Shown: one piece after another, positions 22,011 through 33,840 of the stretch | Layout: every line of letters begins with the position of its first letter | Position numbering within the stretch: the stretch's first letter is position 1 | NCBI RefSeq assembly: GCF_030445035.2 | Contig: NC_080701.1 | Span: 27,992,798-28,056,797, forward strand | DNA length: 64,000 nucleotides | Origin: Dasypus novemcinctus | Lineage: Eukaryota; Chordata; Mammalia; Cingulata; Dasypodidae | Direction of reading: 5' to 3' | Program-made: the position numbers and the translations under genes | Notes under the pieces: generated by a model | Database searches by the model: none | What the model saw: only the letters and a program-made list of their open reading frames with translations | Told to the model about the DNA's origin: nothing

Positions 22011-24412
22011 GCACAGCTGTGAGTCCCAGAGCCTAAGGCAGGAGCCCCTGCCTCCTGGATCCCTAGATGATTCGCTGCTGTTGGCATCCTTTAAGGAAGG
22101 TGCCTAGATCCTCAGCTTTAGAACTTGGATGCTGGTGTCCACCCTGCCTGGGGCATCGTGACTTCAGATGAGGCTGTGGCAAGTTGTTCTCTAGCCGTGG
22201 TCTAAGAGAGCTCTGCAAATGGCAGACAAGCTGTCACTGGTTCATCCCATGCCGTGGCAGACATCACTAATGGATCACGATATCATTTGCCTCAAAAGCC
22301 TTCTCAACCCTGCGCCGCAAGCAAACACTGTTGATAAATTGGACTAGGCTTGCTAGGTGAAACTTATTTTCCACTTCATCTTTTTCTCTCCAGTTTCATA
22401 TACTGCTTTGGTAGCATCAAAATTAATTGACATCGATGGAAAAGTCAGCTATTGTGTGACATGACTACATTTTAATTACACTCGTTAGGCAATGTTCTAT
22501 GTATTTAAGCATTATGTCAATGAAGAAATTTAGTCATATAACTTAGCACTGGGCAAACAAAGAGGCAGTAACCACAGAATCATGACATTTGGAGAAGAGA
22601 AAAAGTAAACATGGATCTAGACATACCTTTAGTTTCCTGGCAGAGACACAGTACAGGTACTCAGATCCCAAAAGAGACAATATTATTTTCTCAGTTCTTG
22701 GTGCTGTTACTTGCTTTTCTCTAGGAGATTTCCATAACCTAATGGAGTTTTGCAGCATTTGGCCCTAATTATGTTTTACTTAATTTAATTCATTTTCTTT
22801 AATTTGGACTCTGCGCTAAGCTAAGTTATTCACCCCTTTTCTTGTAACTACACATAGCAATTATTGGAAGGCAGCTAGCACATTCCCTCTTAAATGTCAC
22901 AACTGGGTTATAAATTCTTCCGGGTTTGTATTACATCATCCGCTCTGGTGTTTTAACCCTCTTCCAAGAATCATTTCAAAGGTATCTGCAATATTTTATC
23001 TATGTATACATATGGTTTGTCTATGATAAATAGCATTGTAGACTGGAAGACTGTTTTCTATCAGTGTCAACATACAAAGTTTGTTTAGATTCTTTATGCC
23101 CATTCTCTGCCACTTTGGATTTTGCCTGGTGAAACTTAGGTTTAACTTTTCATATTCTTTACTCACTCAAAGATGGGTTCATCCAGAGTTTGTAGTGAGA
23201 ACCAGAGGCGCACTGGTGTAGGCAGCTCAGCTGAGGAAGCCTGACCTACCAGAGCAAGGCAGGAAGTGACGCTGTTTTCATGAAGATGCAGCAACCCCTC
23301 TAGGAGGAACAGAGGAAACGGAAAGACTTGGTCATAGGACTTCTCAACTCTTAATTGCATTCTGGGAAAAAAAAACAAGTGGCCAAAGATGCCCACATCT
23401 GGGTAAGGAAAGGAGTATGGAGGGGGAGAGGGGTGGAACTTACCTTGAAATAGGAGTTGTCCCCGAACACTAGTTCAGCGCTGACGTGAAAGGAGAGTCT
23501 GACTTACTGAGAAGCTCAGAAAGCTTATTCCTCAGGACGTCTCACTCCCACGTACCCTAAGGCTCTGGGAGGGACCTGAGCAAGGCGTTCACATGGTCAG
23601 ATGTTCTTGTAAAGGTGGGAGGTAAAAGAGATGGTAAGCGTTGGTTAAGACGTCGATCTCTCCCCTCCTCTCCATCCTCCTTTTTTTCATGTTGGATATA
23701 TAGCGTGCCCATGGATATCCTGAGGCTCCATCTGAGGGGAGGAAGGGTGGGGATACATTAAGTTTGGGTTTAGTGGGATAGATGTGGGGCTAAGCTTTTG
23801 CTAGCTGTCCGGGTGGGGATGGACTCCAGCTCCCACACCTGCTTGCCCTGTGGTGGGACACAGCAAGGTCGTGCTGTGAGAGCAATGCATTGTGTGGCAC
23901 CGACACTGGTATAGTTGGCTAGAGGAGGCAAAACAAGGCTTTAAATGGGTGGAAACAGAAATTGATCTGTTTCCAAGCAATTGGTCTTCCAACTATCAGA
24001 TGTAAAATTTCAGGCAGATTCTCTTTCTCATAACGCCTGGTCAAAATGGAAGCTCTCTTTTGTTAGAAATAGACAATAATCCGGGCATAAAATAATAAAA
24101 GCTCCACATGATATTCTTTCTGTGTTGATGGAGCTCTGTGGAATGACATTGATCAGAAGGCTTGTGCATGCTGGACTCTAACTTATACCAGCACTGTAAC
24201 AACTGTATGCTTTGTGTATCTTAACATACCAGCTGGTGTCTCAGAGGATCTTAGTGTACCTTGTCCTAACAAAGTCTGGTGGCTCCAGATGAAACAATAC
24301 ACAAACTAGTCATGGACACAAGTGACCCGATGACAAAAGGCCTAGGCTGTAGCAGAAGAGTCTTGTACAGCAATGCGGCCCATCACAGCAAGTAGCACAG
24401 TAACCATGTAGA
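22011..24412. other. No gene recognised
   Basis: 2.4 kb without a nameable repeat or credible coding frame. The longest frames (77 aa at 23163-23396 and 71 aa at 22543-22758, both minus) lack domains. Confidence 0.5.
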
Positions 24413-24424
24413 AGTGCTTTTGAG

Positions 24425-24812
24425 AAGTGGCTGTGGCTCCATCAGTGGGCTCCCATCTACCATAGGGGAGGCCCTGGGTTTGTGTCCCGGGGCCTCCTTG
24501 TGAAGGCAGGCTTGCCCGCACACTGCAGACACCTGCCTGGCCCGCAAGCACCGTGGAGAGCCAACTCGGCAAGGTGACACAACAAAAAGGGAGACAAGCA
24601 AAAACACAGAAGAACAGACAACAAATGGACACAGAGAGCAGACAGCAAGCAAAGCTGCAAGGGGAGGCAGAATAAATAAATAAAAATAAAATACAGACAC
24701 AGAAGAATGCACAGTGAATGGACCCAGAAAGCAGACAGTAAGCAAAAAAAGTTGCAGGGTGGTGGGGTGGGGGTAGGGGGGGGGCGGGGGGGAGGGTAGG
24801 GAATAGAAAAAA
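24425..24812 (+). mobile_element. DAS-type SINE with duplicated 3' body and G-rich end
   Basis: The tRNA-like head (tggctgtggctccatcag ... gtttgtgtcccggggcctcc) is followed by a body in which cagacacagaagaa...ggacacagagagcagacag occurs twice (about 24601-24660 and 24694-24740). A long G-rich stretch (24756-24797) comes before the A tail. A 12-bp target duplication AGTGCTKTTGAG lies at 24413-24424 and 24813-24824 with one mismatch. Confidence 0.88.
24756..24797 (+). repeat. G-rich tract
   Basis: Runs of G of 4-9 separated by single bases (gggg t ggggg tagggggggg c gggggg). Strong G-quadruplex potential on the plus strand. Confidence 0.85.
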
Positions 24813-24824
24813 AGTGCTGTTGAG

Positions 24825-25305
24825 CTACTCTTGTGTGGGTCTTTATTTCAAATTAATTACATATCTATTTTTTCAGATTTATTTTCATACTAAAATTCAA
24901 ATACAATAAGAAATAAGTGGAAGCCCAAATTGTCAACTGAAAGAAAGAAGACAGGCAGAAGCTTAAAATGACAAACTGCCCTATTATGTTGCAGTAGAAA
25001 CTAGAAAACTTTGATATCCAAAATTCATGAAGATAAGGGAAGGAATTAAGAATTCAGGAAAATAAAGACGATGAAAATGACAGCAGAAGAATTAAAAAAG
25101 ATAAGGAGAAACTCAACACTCATAAATGGAAAAGGGGAAAAAGCAGAAGATTGAAATAATAGTGAAGTAAAACCCAGTTTGTGCCGTCAGACGGTGCCCA
25201 AAGGTTGGCAGCTGCTTTATTAGGGTGAGTTCATTGATTTTGATAAGTACCGTGATCATTCATTATGGTCTGTTACAATGAGCAATAATTTTATGCAACA
25301 CCATT
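24825..25305. other. No gene recognised
   Basis: A-rich sequence with no long frame. It may include an old LINE remnant, but nothing definite. Confidence 0.45.
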
Positions 25306-25765
25306 TGTGGTGGTTTGAAGCTTTATGTACCCCAGAAAAACATGCTCTTATTCCTAATCCAGTGCTGTGGGTGTGAACCCACTGCAGGCAGGACCTTTTG
25401 ATGAGACTACTTCAGGTAAGGTGAGATGCACCTCATTTGGGATGGATCTTAACCCTATTACTGGAGCCCTTTACAAGAGAATGAAATTCAGACCAAGAGA
25501 GAGAAAGCCACAGAAGCAAGAAGCTGAAAGCAAGGAAACCCGGAAGAAAAGGGAGAGCCCAGCAGATGCTGCCATGTGCTTTGCCATGTGGCAGAGTCGC
25601 CACGGATTGCTGGCAGCCAGTCCTCGGGATGAAAGCGTCACCCTGATGGTGCCTGCATTGGAACATTTTCCTGGACTCTAACCACAAGCAAATAAATTCC
25701 CATTGCTTAAGCCAAAACATTTCATTACCGTGAAATGATTTAAGCAAGCCTAGGAAACTAAAACA
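25306..25765 (+). mobile_element. MaLR-type solo LTR (armadillo subfamily)
   Basis: Begins TGTGGTGGTTTGAAGC and ends AAACTAAAACA, 460 bp. Flanks CCATT (25301-25305) and CCTTT (25766-25770) fit a 5-bp duplication with one change. Landmarks: gtgggtgtgaacccac, aaccctattactggag, gaatgaaattcagacc, a GA-rich block, gccatgtgctttgcc, and aataaattcccattg (poly(A) signal AATAAA near 25690). The 104-aa frames on both strands are LTR sequence. Confidence 0.88.
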
Positions 25766-26663
25766 CCTTTTAATAAAAGTATAGTATGTTTTTCAAAATC
25801 ATGATCCCAGTAATATTTACAGAAATTCAAGTAGAACATACGAAGAGACAAAAAGATGCTTTAAATATAGATATTCTGGAAAATAAATTATAAAAATGGT
25901 CAAACTCTCATGAGATTCTGGTGAGCCTACTCCAAGACTAAACATTCCATGTGTCATTTTGTTTTGTCAACTGTTTTCAACACGACAGACATTCCTTATA
26001 TCAGATGGGATTTGGTGTTGGGTCAATATGTTGAAAAAGTTCAAAAGTCACAAAGATTCCACGAAGCACAAGAAGCCCATGTTTACTGGATCACATGTAG
26101 CTCAAGCAAAAATGCACTGGGCCAGACAATGTCTTGAAGAACAGATAAAGAAATGCAGTATTATTGTGATTGCTAAGAACAGTCATTGCATTTATTAAAA
26201 TTTTTAATGAAATGTTTGTCTTCCCAATGTCATGATGAAGAGTGGCTCTCTTCATATAGTAGAACTTTCATGGGAATCGTACTAATTTCTGAATTTAATT
26301 CATTTTTGCATGAGCACAGGAAATGTTTTAAAAAGTAACTTATCTAGAACAGTTTACAAAATATTAATCAAAATAACTGGAAATGTGTACAAAATGAGTT
26401 GGATAATCAGATAAATAAACCAGAAAGCAAACTGTACTCTAGCATTGTAGATTCTATATCAGATATGGCATTGCACTTATCAGTAGGTGATTATTGTGTA
26501 TTGCTCTTTTAACAAAACCCTAGGAATGATTTTTAACTTTTTGCTGATTGAAGATCATCATTCTGTGACTTTAAGCAATAAGTAAAACAAGTGGTCAGTT
26601 ATATGACAGGGCAGCTATTATGCGAGGAGAATATAAAGAGCTGGAAGTACTCTTTAAAAATAT
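25766..26663. other. No gene recognised
   Basis: AT-rich. Around 25940-26200 the frames MCHFVLSTVFNTTDIPYIRWDLVLGQYVEK... and MFCQLFSTRQTF... lie in two overlapping registers without a domain. Confidence 0.5.
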
Positions 26664-26762
26664 AAGAGGAGCAGGTGGTGCTCAGTGGTTGAGCACCTGC
26701 TTCACATGTCCAAGGTCCCGGGTTCAATCCCCAGTACCTCCTAAAAAACCCAAACAACCATG
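26664..26762 (+). mobile_element. DAS-type SINE (short form)
   Basis: A well preserved head, gagcaggtggtgctcagtgg ... ggttcaatccccagtacctcc, with a short A/C-rich tail. Target duplication not resolved. Confidence 0.88.
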
Positions 26763-26898
26763 AATAAGAATGCAGGGTATAAGTCCTGTACAGCTCATCC
26801 CTTCAATCTATTCAGAGAAAAAGCTGCCTCAACAGCACAGAAGTTCATTACTGTGATAATTTTGCAGCACTTTTATGTTTGCTTTCCTGGTTTGTGTA

Positions 26899-27211
26899 GT
26901 CCAGTGCTAGTGCTACCCAATAGAAATACAATGCTAGCCACATTAAAATTTTCTAGTAATCGCATTAAAAGAAGTGAAAAAGAATAGATGAAATTAATTT
27001 TAATAATATTTTTAATTTAACCCTATGGGTTTCAACATGTAATCAATAAAAAATGTATTGAGATAGTTAAAAAAAATTTTTTTGGTACTATCTCTTTGAA
27101 ATCCATTGTGTATTCATTTCACACCACTTCTCAGTTTCAGTTCCGACTTTCCACATTTCACGTGTTCTATAGCCACATGTGGCTAGTGGTTATGGCATCA
27201 GGCAGTACAGG
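26899..27211. mobile_element. hAT-type DNA transposon relic (non-autonomous)
   Basis: The ends are inverted and related: CCAGTGCTAGTGCTACCCAATAG on the left (inexact) and ggcatcaggcagtac near the right. Interior strings aattttctagtaatcgca, taattttaataatattttt, tttcaacatgtaatcaat and atagccacatgtggctag match a widespread mammalian hAT-like MER element. I do not assign the exact family. Confidence 0.6.
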
Positions 27212-27878
27212 TGTAGCAGTCAGTGTGTCTTAAACTCGTGGGCCAACTTGGGTTTTTCTTTAAAGGGTCAAAATGTCATGAAGCAGCTTGCCCGTTGTAA
27301 TGTTGAGAGTTCAAGTCTTGCGGTGGAGGTGCAGGTGAACGATGAGTTCAACTCCCTGCAGGCCAGAGCAGGTCAGGGGCTGAACCTCCCCCCGTTCCCC
27401 CGCCCCGTTACTTGAGTTGCTGCAAGTGAGGAAAAATTTTAAAAGTGCAAGCCAATGGGGCCCTGGGAGAGGTGGCCACAGCAAGAGCAGCCACTGTGGG
27501 GACGCCCATGACCAAGCAGGGGAGCCCCAGGGATCTCCAAGGGGTCATTCTGAGCAAAACTTTCAAGGCTGCGGAGGAGACGTCCAAGGCTCACAGGAGA
27601 AACGAATGGAACGCTGGGACCTACAGCAAAGGACAGCTCACAGAGGGCCAGCAGGCATGGCGTGTCAGGACCTGGGCCTGATACTTTGTATGGCTATGAC
27701 AACTCACCCAGCCTCAGAAGAAACCTCAAATTAGGTCTCATGATCCTGAATTTACTGATAACATGAGTAGGGCCAGACGAGTGTGTAATGTACCTGACAT
27801 CACTCAGTAAGGAATGGAATCAGCATCTGAGGACTGGTCTTGCCTCTACATTCCACAAATGCTCTGCCATGAGGCCTC
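27212..27878. other. No gene recognised; short open frames
   Basis: Moderately GC-rich. Two overlapping plus-strand frames (27417-27734 and 27445-27681) lack any recognised domain. The second, MQANGALGEVATARAATVGTP..., is polar and ungapped for 78 codons but has no homologue known to me. Confidence 0.4.
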
Positions 27879-28334
27879 TGTATTAGTCAGCCAAAGGGGT
27901 GCTGATGCAAAATACCGGAAACTGGCTGGCTTTTATAAAGGGTATTTATTTGGGGTAGGAGCTTACAGATACCAGGTCATAAAGCATAGGTTACTTCCCT
28001 CACCAAAGTCTGTTTGGAGCAAGATGGCTGCCGACATCTGCGAGGGTTCAGGCTTCCTGGGTTCTTATATTCCTGGGGCTTTCTCTGGGTTCAAGGTTCC
28101 TTCCTTCCTGGTGCTGGCTTCTCTTTCCTCTGGGGGCTGACTTCCCGGGTCTTCAGCATCAAACTCTAACATCACAAATCTCCAACTCTGTTCTTCGCCT
28201 TGCCTTTTATCTGTGAGTCCCCACCCACAAATACCAGAAACACCCTAATCATAATCATGCCCAGGTACAGATCAGATTACTAGCATAATCCAATATTTCT
28301 TTTTTGAATTCATCGATTATATCAAACTGCTACA
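27879..28334 (-). mobile_element. MaLR/ERVL-type solo LTR
   Basis: On the minus strand it runs TGTAGCAGTTTGATATA ... GGCTGACTAATACA. A perfect 5-bp target duplication GCCTC lies at 27874-27878 and 28335-28339. The middle contains agcaagatggctgccg on the plus strand, shared with the LTRs at 9193 and 32828. The 108-aa frame 27814-28140 is LTR antisense. Confidence 0.9.
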
Positions 28335-28719
28335 GCCTCTTTCAGGGAGAATAAACCCCAGAGAGTTTACTCGGCAGGATCTCAGGACTTAACGATGCAA
28401 AAATGACTCTCTGCACCTTGAGTACCACATTCCCAGGTCTGGCATTGCCTGAAAAAGCAAGATTTCTTGGTATCACCTTTGTGCCTTTGATCCAGGAGAG
28501 CCCGGGAAAGTGGGGCTTATCCACTGACTGAGCGCAGACAAATGTAACATCAGCAGCTGTGTAGAGGGCTTTACAAACATTCATCTTAGACTGTGGTTTC
28601 TGGAAACACACCATGCCCTATGAGCAGGAACTACCTACGCTGTCAGCACTTCTAAATCACATTTGAACTAGTACAATTCTTATTTTCCATAGACTTTTTG
28701 TTTCCTAGAACTTTCCTTC
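28335..28719. other. No gene recognised
   Basis: About 385 bp of plain sequence. The 90-aa minus-strand frame 28342-28614 has no domain. Confidence 0.5.
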
Positions 28720-29335
28720 TGAAAAATGGATTGGATGGGGTTTATTCATCCTGATACCGAGCAAACGTGGCTTCTTTCTCTCCAAATGCAGTCTAAAGAC
28801 CAATTTCTGAGCCACCGTGGTTTCAAAGAGAGGAAGAGTTTATTTGTTTGTGCAAGCAAAGGAGTCCAGGAGCCTTGTGGCCTCAAAACTCCCTCCTGGA
28901 ACTGCATTAATTGTCATCTTTTATAGCATCAGGATGCTAATGAATAATTAGGGGCGGGGCTGGCACAGACTCCTACATTAATGAACATTGAGGGGACGAA
29001 CAGGATGGGGGTGGGCACCAAGCCAGGGTGAGTCACAAGGTTACAATCATTATCAGAGATCAAGACGCTGGGAGGGGGATACATAGGTTTGTCATACGAT
29101 ATTAAACAGAGCAAGATGGAGTGGTTACACTTTCAACAGAAATAGTCGTATACGAAGGGCAGATCCACTAGGCATAACAGCAGGTAGAGGCGACCGTATA
29201 CAAGGGTGAGATCCTTCTGGAATAATCATCACAGTGGCAGGTGTTTAGTCAGAAAGGACCATACACAAAGGGTGAGGTTGGTCTAGCCAGGTTCAGTAAT
29301 TTCCGATATCAAACTTTGGCTATTTTATAATACAC
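28720..29335 (-). mobile_element. ERV LTR (family A), diverged
   Basis: On the minus strand there is a TATA box (GCTATAAAAG, plus-strand 28918-28927) and, about 75 bp downstream, AATAAA (plus-strand TTTATT at 28839-28844), then a U5-like remainder. Upstream U3 holds repeated caagggtgag-type units (29150-29280). The same order recurs at 43430-44114. No internal genes are seen. Class not determined. Confidence 0.6.
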
Positions 29336-29754
29336 TGGAAATAAAAGGGCATCCATGTAATTAATTCTTAAGCCTCAGTTGCACTTCTTCTTACCTTTTC
29401 TCTTGCTGGTGGATATACTTTTTAAGCAGGAAAATGTTTCTAAAGGAAAGGAGTGCTGAAGCTTTGAGATGGGAGCTCAATCTGAATGACCCGCCTCCAA
29501 GTAATTGGAAGCCAAGTGTCTCCTCTGCAGCTTCTGGTTTCTGCCTAAGGAGCGCTCACCTTGTCATGAATTAAGGGATACAGGTAGTTTGAGAGGCAAT
29601 CTGGATAACTTTCGGTTGATTTAAGTTTTTCACTTATGGACTGTATGTCGTTTAGAAGAAGCATGAATATCACAGGGCTTTCAGGCCTAAGTGTTTGTGA
29701 AGACATTTTAAAACAGCAGGCATCACTTCTACCAGTGGCTGTGCCCTTCAAAAG
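29336..29754. other. No gene recognised
   Basis: Nothing identifiable. The 68-aa minus-strand frame at 29545-29751 is unremarkable. Confidence 0.5.
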
Positions 29755-29930
29755 GTGGGTGATTGTCTAACCTCTGCTCCTTATCTGTAAAATGAGAATA
29801 GGATGTCAATTTCTTGGGATTAGTGGGAATACTCTGTGAGATTAAATGAGAAGCATGTGAAAGAACCTAGCACAGTCCCCGGCCCATGGTAAATAAATGT
29901 TTATTAAATGAATGAATGAATGAACATTTA
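29755..29930 (+). mobile_element. MIR SINE
   Basis: taacctctgctccttatct, gtaaaatgagaatagga, gagattaaatgagaagcatg, acctagcacagtcccc and aataaatgtttattaaatg follow the 3' half of MIR. It ends in (AATG)n. Confidence 0.85.
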
Positions 29931-29996
29931 AAACCGTTTCCTTATTTAAATGTTGATTTTCCTTAAACACTTTACAAGTTTATCCTTAAAAATGCT

Positions 29997-30425
29997 GGTA
30001 TTCTATTATAGAACTGTTGTGACTCTAGCAGTGGAAGAAATTGTATCATTGATGTGGAGACGGCGGCCCTGAGTTGCTGAGGGCAGGGAGAGGGAGGAAG
30101 AGGTGTGATACGGGGCATTTTCAGGACTTGGAGTTGTCCTGAATGATATTGCAGGGACAGATGCTGGACATTGTATAACCCACTGGATGGACTGGGGGAG
30201 AGTGTGAACTACAATGTAAACTATGGTCCATGAGGTGCAGCAGTGCTCCAGGGTGTGTTCCCCAAATGCAATGAATGTGCCTCACTGATGACAGGCGATG
30301 TTGATGCGGGAGGAGCGGGGTGGGGTGGGGAGTGGGGTATTGGGAACCTCTTATGCTTTTTAATGTAACATTTTGTGTGATCTATTTTTTTTTAAACAGA
30401 CAATAAAAAATAACAACTTAAAAAA
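29997..30425 (+). mobile_element. Xenarthran L1 3' end, sense orientation, with poly(A) signal
   Basis: The 3' UTR reads in sense: ttgctgagggcagggag, cattttcaggacttggag, ccactggatggactgg, tatggtccatgaggtgc. A G-rich block (30306-30346) follows, then cctcttatgctttttaatg, an AATAAA at 30402-30407 and an A-rich end. It gives the reference orientation for the eight minus-strand copies. Confidence 0.9.
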
Positions 30426-30880
30426 ATTAAGCAAAAAAATACATAATCCATTTCCTACATAGCCTTGCTTCTTATTAATGCATATTTCTTTTCCTTAGTA
30501 GGCTACATGTGTTTATATGGTTGGGTGATGGTGTTTCTTTTTTACAAATTGCAATAACCAAACAGCTCCCATCCCTCTTTCCTTCGTATGCCTGATTTCA
30601 AAATGAAGTCAGAAATCTTTAGCATGTCCGTGAAGCTGCCGAAGGCACATCGTTATCTGTGTTGTCCTCAGGCACAGAGATGCCATGCTGTTTGCTCAAG
30701 GCCTTTCATAAATGAAGAGCACGGCCAAGAATTGACTTGTGTCAGGACCCTGATGGAAGTCGTTTCCTTTTAGTGCCATTCAGTTTTCATTGCGTACGGC
30801 CCTGGTTTAGCGGACCCTGCCTATGAGAGGAGAACATTGTAGCCCCAGCACTCTTTCTCCTGTTGATGATACGTGTATAA
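30426..30880. other. No gene recognised
   Basis: The 61-aa frame at 30588-30773 has no domain. No repeat is named. Confidence 0.45.
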
Positions 30881-31130
30881 TAAGCACAGCAAACACATAT
30901 TAGCAGTTAACAATGCTCAAGGTCCCCCGCTGGTCTGTGATATGTATCATCTCACTCGATTCTTACAGCCACCCTACAGGGGAGGTCTAGTATTTTCCCC
31001 AATTTTCTATTGATGAGATGAGGGAAGAGAGAGGTTAAGTGATTTGCGCATGGTCACCCAACCAGCAAGTAGTGGAGCTGGGACCAGATCCAGCTCTATG
31101 GGTGACAGAGCTTTAACCACGGGCCCCACA
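30881..31130 (-). mobile_element. MIR SINE (antisense)
   Basis: gatatgtatcatctcactc, ccctacaggggaggtcta, gagagaggttaagtgattt, gcgcatggtcacccaacc and agtggagctgggaccaga are the antisense MIR order. Confidence 0.8.
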
Positions 31131-31339
31131 AGTGATGTCTATAGGCTGAAAATGTAAACATACCAAAGCCACGTTGGCCATTTTAAAAGGACAAATGTGG
31201 CCACTGCAGAAAATTATCTTCTGCAGGCCCATCTCACCATCTTTAGAGAGCTGACTCTCAAGTGGATTTTTCTTAGGAGGTAATTTTCTTACTTGAATTT
31301 TATTGTTTGGGATAATAATCAGCTTTGCACATTCCTTAA

Positions 31340-31580
31340 CTAACCAATGCAAAGGCTTTGGAACTGGAGAGCCTGGGTTCAAATCATAGTGCCACTACTT
31401 ACCAGCTGGGTATACTAAACTGTTTTGACCCCAAGTTTCTTCACCTTAGAACATGAGAATTTCAATAGCATCACCATCCTAGGGTTTTCATAAAGATCAA
31501 ATCAAATACTACATAAAAAACGTTCTTCACTCATATGATAGGTGTTCTATAACTGTTAGCTATTATTATTTTTAGTATCA
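31340..31580 (+). mobile_element. MIR SINE
   Basis: tttggaactggagagcctg, ggttcaaatcatagtgcc, actacttaccagctggg, tttcttcaccttagaacatg and ttttcataaagatcaaat follow full-length MIR. Confidence 0.82.
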
Positions 31581-31699
31581 ACACATTTTCGTTGAGCACC
31601 TGTTATATCCAGGCACCCAACAGTGGCTCTAAGCTTTTGATGTAGTTGAAATTTAGGGGTGGCAGTCTGGTTGGGGGGGAGAAGAGTAGGCAGGAGAGT

Positions 31700-31925
31700 T
31701 GTCTTTTTTTCTTTTTTTAATTTATTTCTCTCCCCTACCTCCCCCCATTGTCTGCTCTCTGTGTCCATTCGCTGTGTGTTCTTCTGTGACTGCTTCTATC
31801 CTTATCAGTGGCACCGGGAATCTGTGTTTTTTTCTTGTTGCATCATCTTGCTGTGTCAGCTCTCCGTGTGTGTGGTGCCATTCTTGGGCAAGCTGTACTT
31901 TCTTTCACGCTGGGTGGCTCTCACA
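31700..31925 (-). mobile_element. DAS-III SINE, 5'-truncated
   Basis: Tail and body are present up to tttcacgctgggtggctctc, then an abrupt switch to unrelated sequence (acatgcacgtccgtaac). The tRNA-like head is missing, the pattern of a 5'-truncated L1-mediated insertion. Frames 31659-31988 and 31699-31938 are SINE antisense. Confidence 0.88.
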
Positions 31926-32827
31926 TGCACGTCCGTAACACTGAGAAACATTAGTTGTACATATAGAAGAATTGGGAGGGTAGGCTGATGGAAACTGTAG
32001 AGGAGCTAAAGTTACCATGAGCCACCTTTTGTGATCATGACTGGCCTCTTGGGGAATGGCTTAGGAGTCAGTGGGGCTCTGCTATAGGATGTAACTTAGG
32101 GACCAGAGATGAACCCAGAATGGCATGTTGGACTAGAGTTTCTGCAGGTTAGCACATTTGAACCTCATCTGATAGGGAGTGGCTAGCCCTTGATGATTGT
32201 CATGCAAATAAATAGTATGATCAAATCCTTATTCTAGGAGCTTCTCCAATCGTATTAGGAATGCTAGGGGAGGCTGCGATAAAAGGCTTAAAACAACAAA
32301 AGTGTGTGTCTCACTCACACTACATGTCCCACGTGGGCCAGGGGGCTTTGCTCCACAGAATCCCCCACAGCCCATCTCGCAGCTCCATCTTCTGGTGGCA
32401 TCCGAGGTCTCCTTGTCAGCAAGGGAAGAGGGGCTTGGTCACATAGTCCTGCCATGCTGCAGAAAAGCTGAGACTGTTGACAAGAAAATGGAACTTTGCT
32501 TGGACCAGCAAATGGAGCTGTCTCTGCCACACCAGTAGAAAAATAAATGTGGAACTATCTAGATAGGTCAACATAAGAGACGTTGGTGAGATGGGAGGGG
32601 GCAGCTTACAGGCAGCACCTAGAGCTTGTGGAGCTCAGCTAGGATGAGCTAACCTGGGAAAAATTGATGATGTTCATCCACAGACTGCTTCTCTTCCGGC
32701 CCCACTTGCATTTGTCCCATCCCTGATCACAGATGGTTGCCATCGAATCTCCACTTAGATATTGTGGATAATGAAGATGTAAACAGATAAAGATTCTGGG
32801 TCTAGTGGGGGCTGAGGGAGGGCTCTA
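31926..32827. other. No gene recognised; possible old LTR piece
   Basis: At 32245-32480 text such as taggaatgctaggggagg, aaaaggcttaaaacaac and ggtctccttgtcag faintly resembles the MaLR 3'-to-5' antisense order, but too weakly to call. No coding potential is seen. Confidence 0.4.
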
Positions 32828-33631
32828 TGTCAGTCTGCTAAAGGGGTGCTGATCAAAGCACCAGAAATCGTTGGCTATTATAAAGGGTGTTTATTGGGGG
32901 TCAAAGCTTGCAGTCCCAAGGCCATGGAAAGTCCAACTCAAGGCACCATAAGAAGTGTTTTCTCAGCAAAGCCAGCTGCCACATGTGGAAGCAAGATGGC
33001 GGCGATGCCTGGAAGGTTCAGCCTTCCCCTCTGGGCTTCCTGTATCCGTCTGGGCTCTCTTCCCAAGGTCAGCTGTAGGCTGTCAGGCAAATGGTCATTT
33101 CCCCCGGGCTTTAGCTGTTTGAGCCTTCTCCTTTCTGTCACATGGCAGGATCAAAAATGACAAAGTTCTCTCCTCTGTGTGTCTTGCTGAGTGAGTACCC
33201 ATTTCTACCAGACCCACCCAAGGTATGAGGACTCAGCCTGAGTCCTGCCTTACTTACATGGCTGAACCAAAGACCGAATCATCACAGGTAGTCTAATCAA
33301 AGACATCTCAGCGGAATTTAGTGCAATCAAAGAGGATGGTGGGGAGTGGATGTAGCTCAAGCGGTTGAGCGCCTGCTTCCCATGTGCATGGTCCTGGGTT
33401 CGATCCCTGGTACCTCCTGGCGGCAGAACAGGCAAACAAGCAAACAAGAAAGCCAACTCTCTTTGGGGAGCAGATGTAGCTCGGTGGCTGAGCACCTGCT
33501 TCTCAAGCATGAGGTCCTGGGTTCAATCCCCGGTACCTCCTAAGAAAAAAAAATGTATCACGCCCAGAGGAATAGATTAATTTACAAACATAAGCTCTTT
33601 TTGGGATTCATAAATATCTCAAACTGCCAGA
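32828..33631 (-). mobile_element. MaLR/ERVL-type LTR interrupted by a SINE dimer
   Basis: The left part (32828-33340) follows the LTR at 27879 (cagtctgctaaaggggtgc, ataaagggtgtttattgg, gcaagatggcggcg). After the SINEs the LTR resumes at about 33556 and closes with catctcaaactgccag-type sequence near 33631. No target duplication could be verified. Confidence 0.78.
33341..33555 (+). mobile_element. Dimeric DAS-type SINE
   Basis: Two tRNA-like heads in the same orientation. Head 1 (33346-33420, ggttcgatccctggtacc) is followed by a CAAA-rich linker ending cttt, then head 2 (33466-33540, ggttcaatccccggtacc) and an A9 tail. It sits wholly inside the MaLR LTR and so postdates it. Confidence 0.9.
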
Positions 33632-33774
33632 GGCACCGTTTGCTGAAATCCCAGCCACCTTGGTACCTTTTACAGGAGCATGGCTCTCACTGCATCCACT
33701 CCCTTATGGCCTCTCTGTCCTGTTGGTGAGGTGAAATTAACTAGGTGACTGCTGATAAGGGAGAAAATTAGAAT

Positions 33775-33840
33775 AGGAGAGAGACGGATAGAGAAAAAGA
33801 GAGAAAGCAAGACAGAAAGTAAAAGAGAGAAGAGAAGGGG
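33775..33840. repeat. GA-rich low-complexity tract
   Basis: Purine-only run of agagaga/gaaag units. Confidence 0.8.

Noticed and set aside
27445..27681. 78-aa frame MQANGALGEVATARAATVGTP..., possible retrocopy
   Set aside because: No parent gene recognised and a second register is open over the same bases; left as non-coding.
33341..33555. tRNA-like sequences with A- and B-box-like motifs (also at 5.8, 26.7, 42.9, 49.6, 58.2 and 63.1 kb)
   Set aside because: The heads belong to DAS-SINEs: they are diverged from a working tRNA, lack a proper acceptor stem and are followed by A-rich tails and target duplications.
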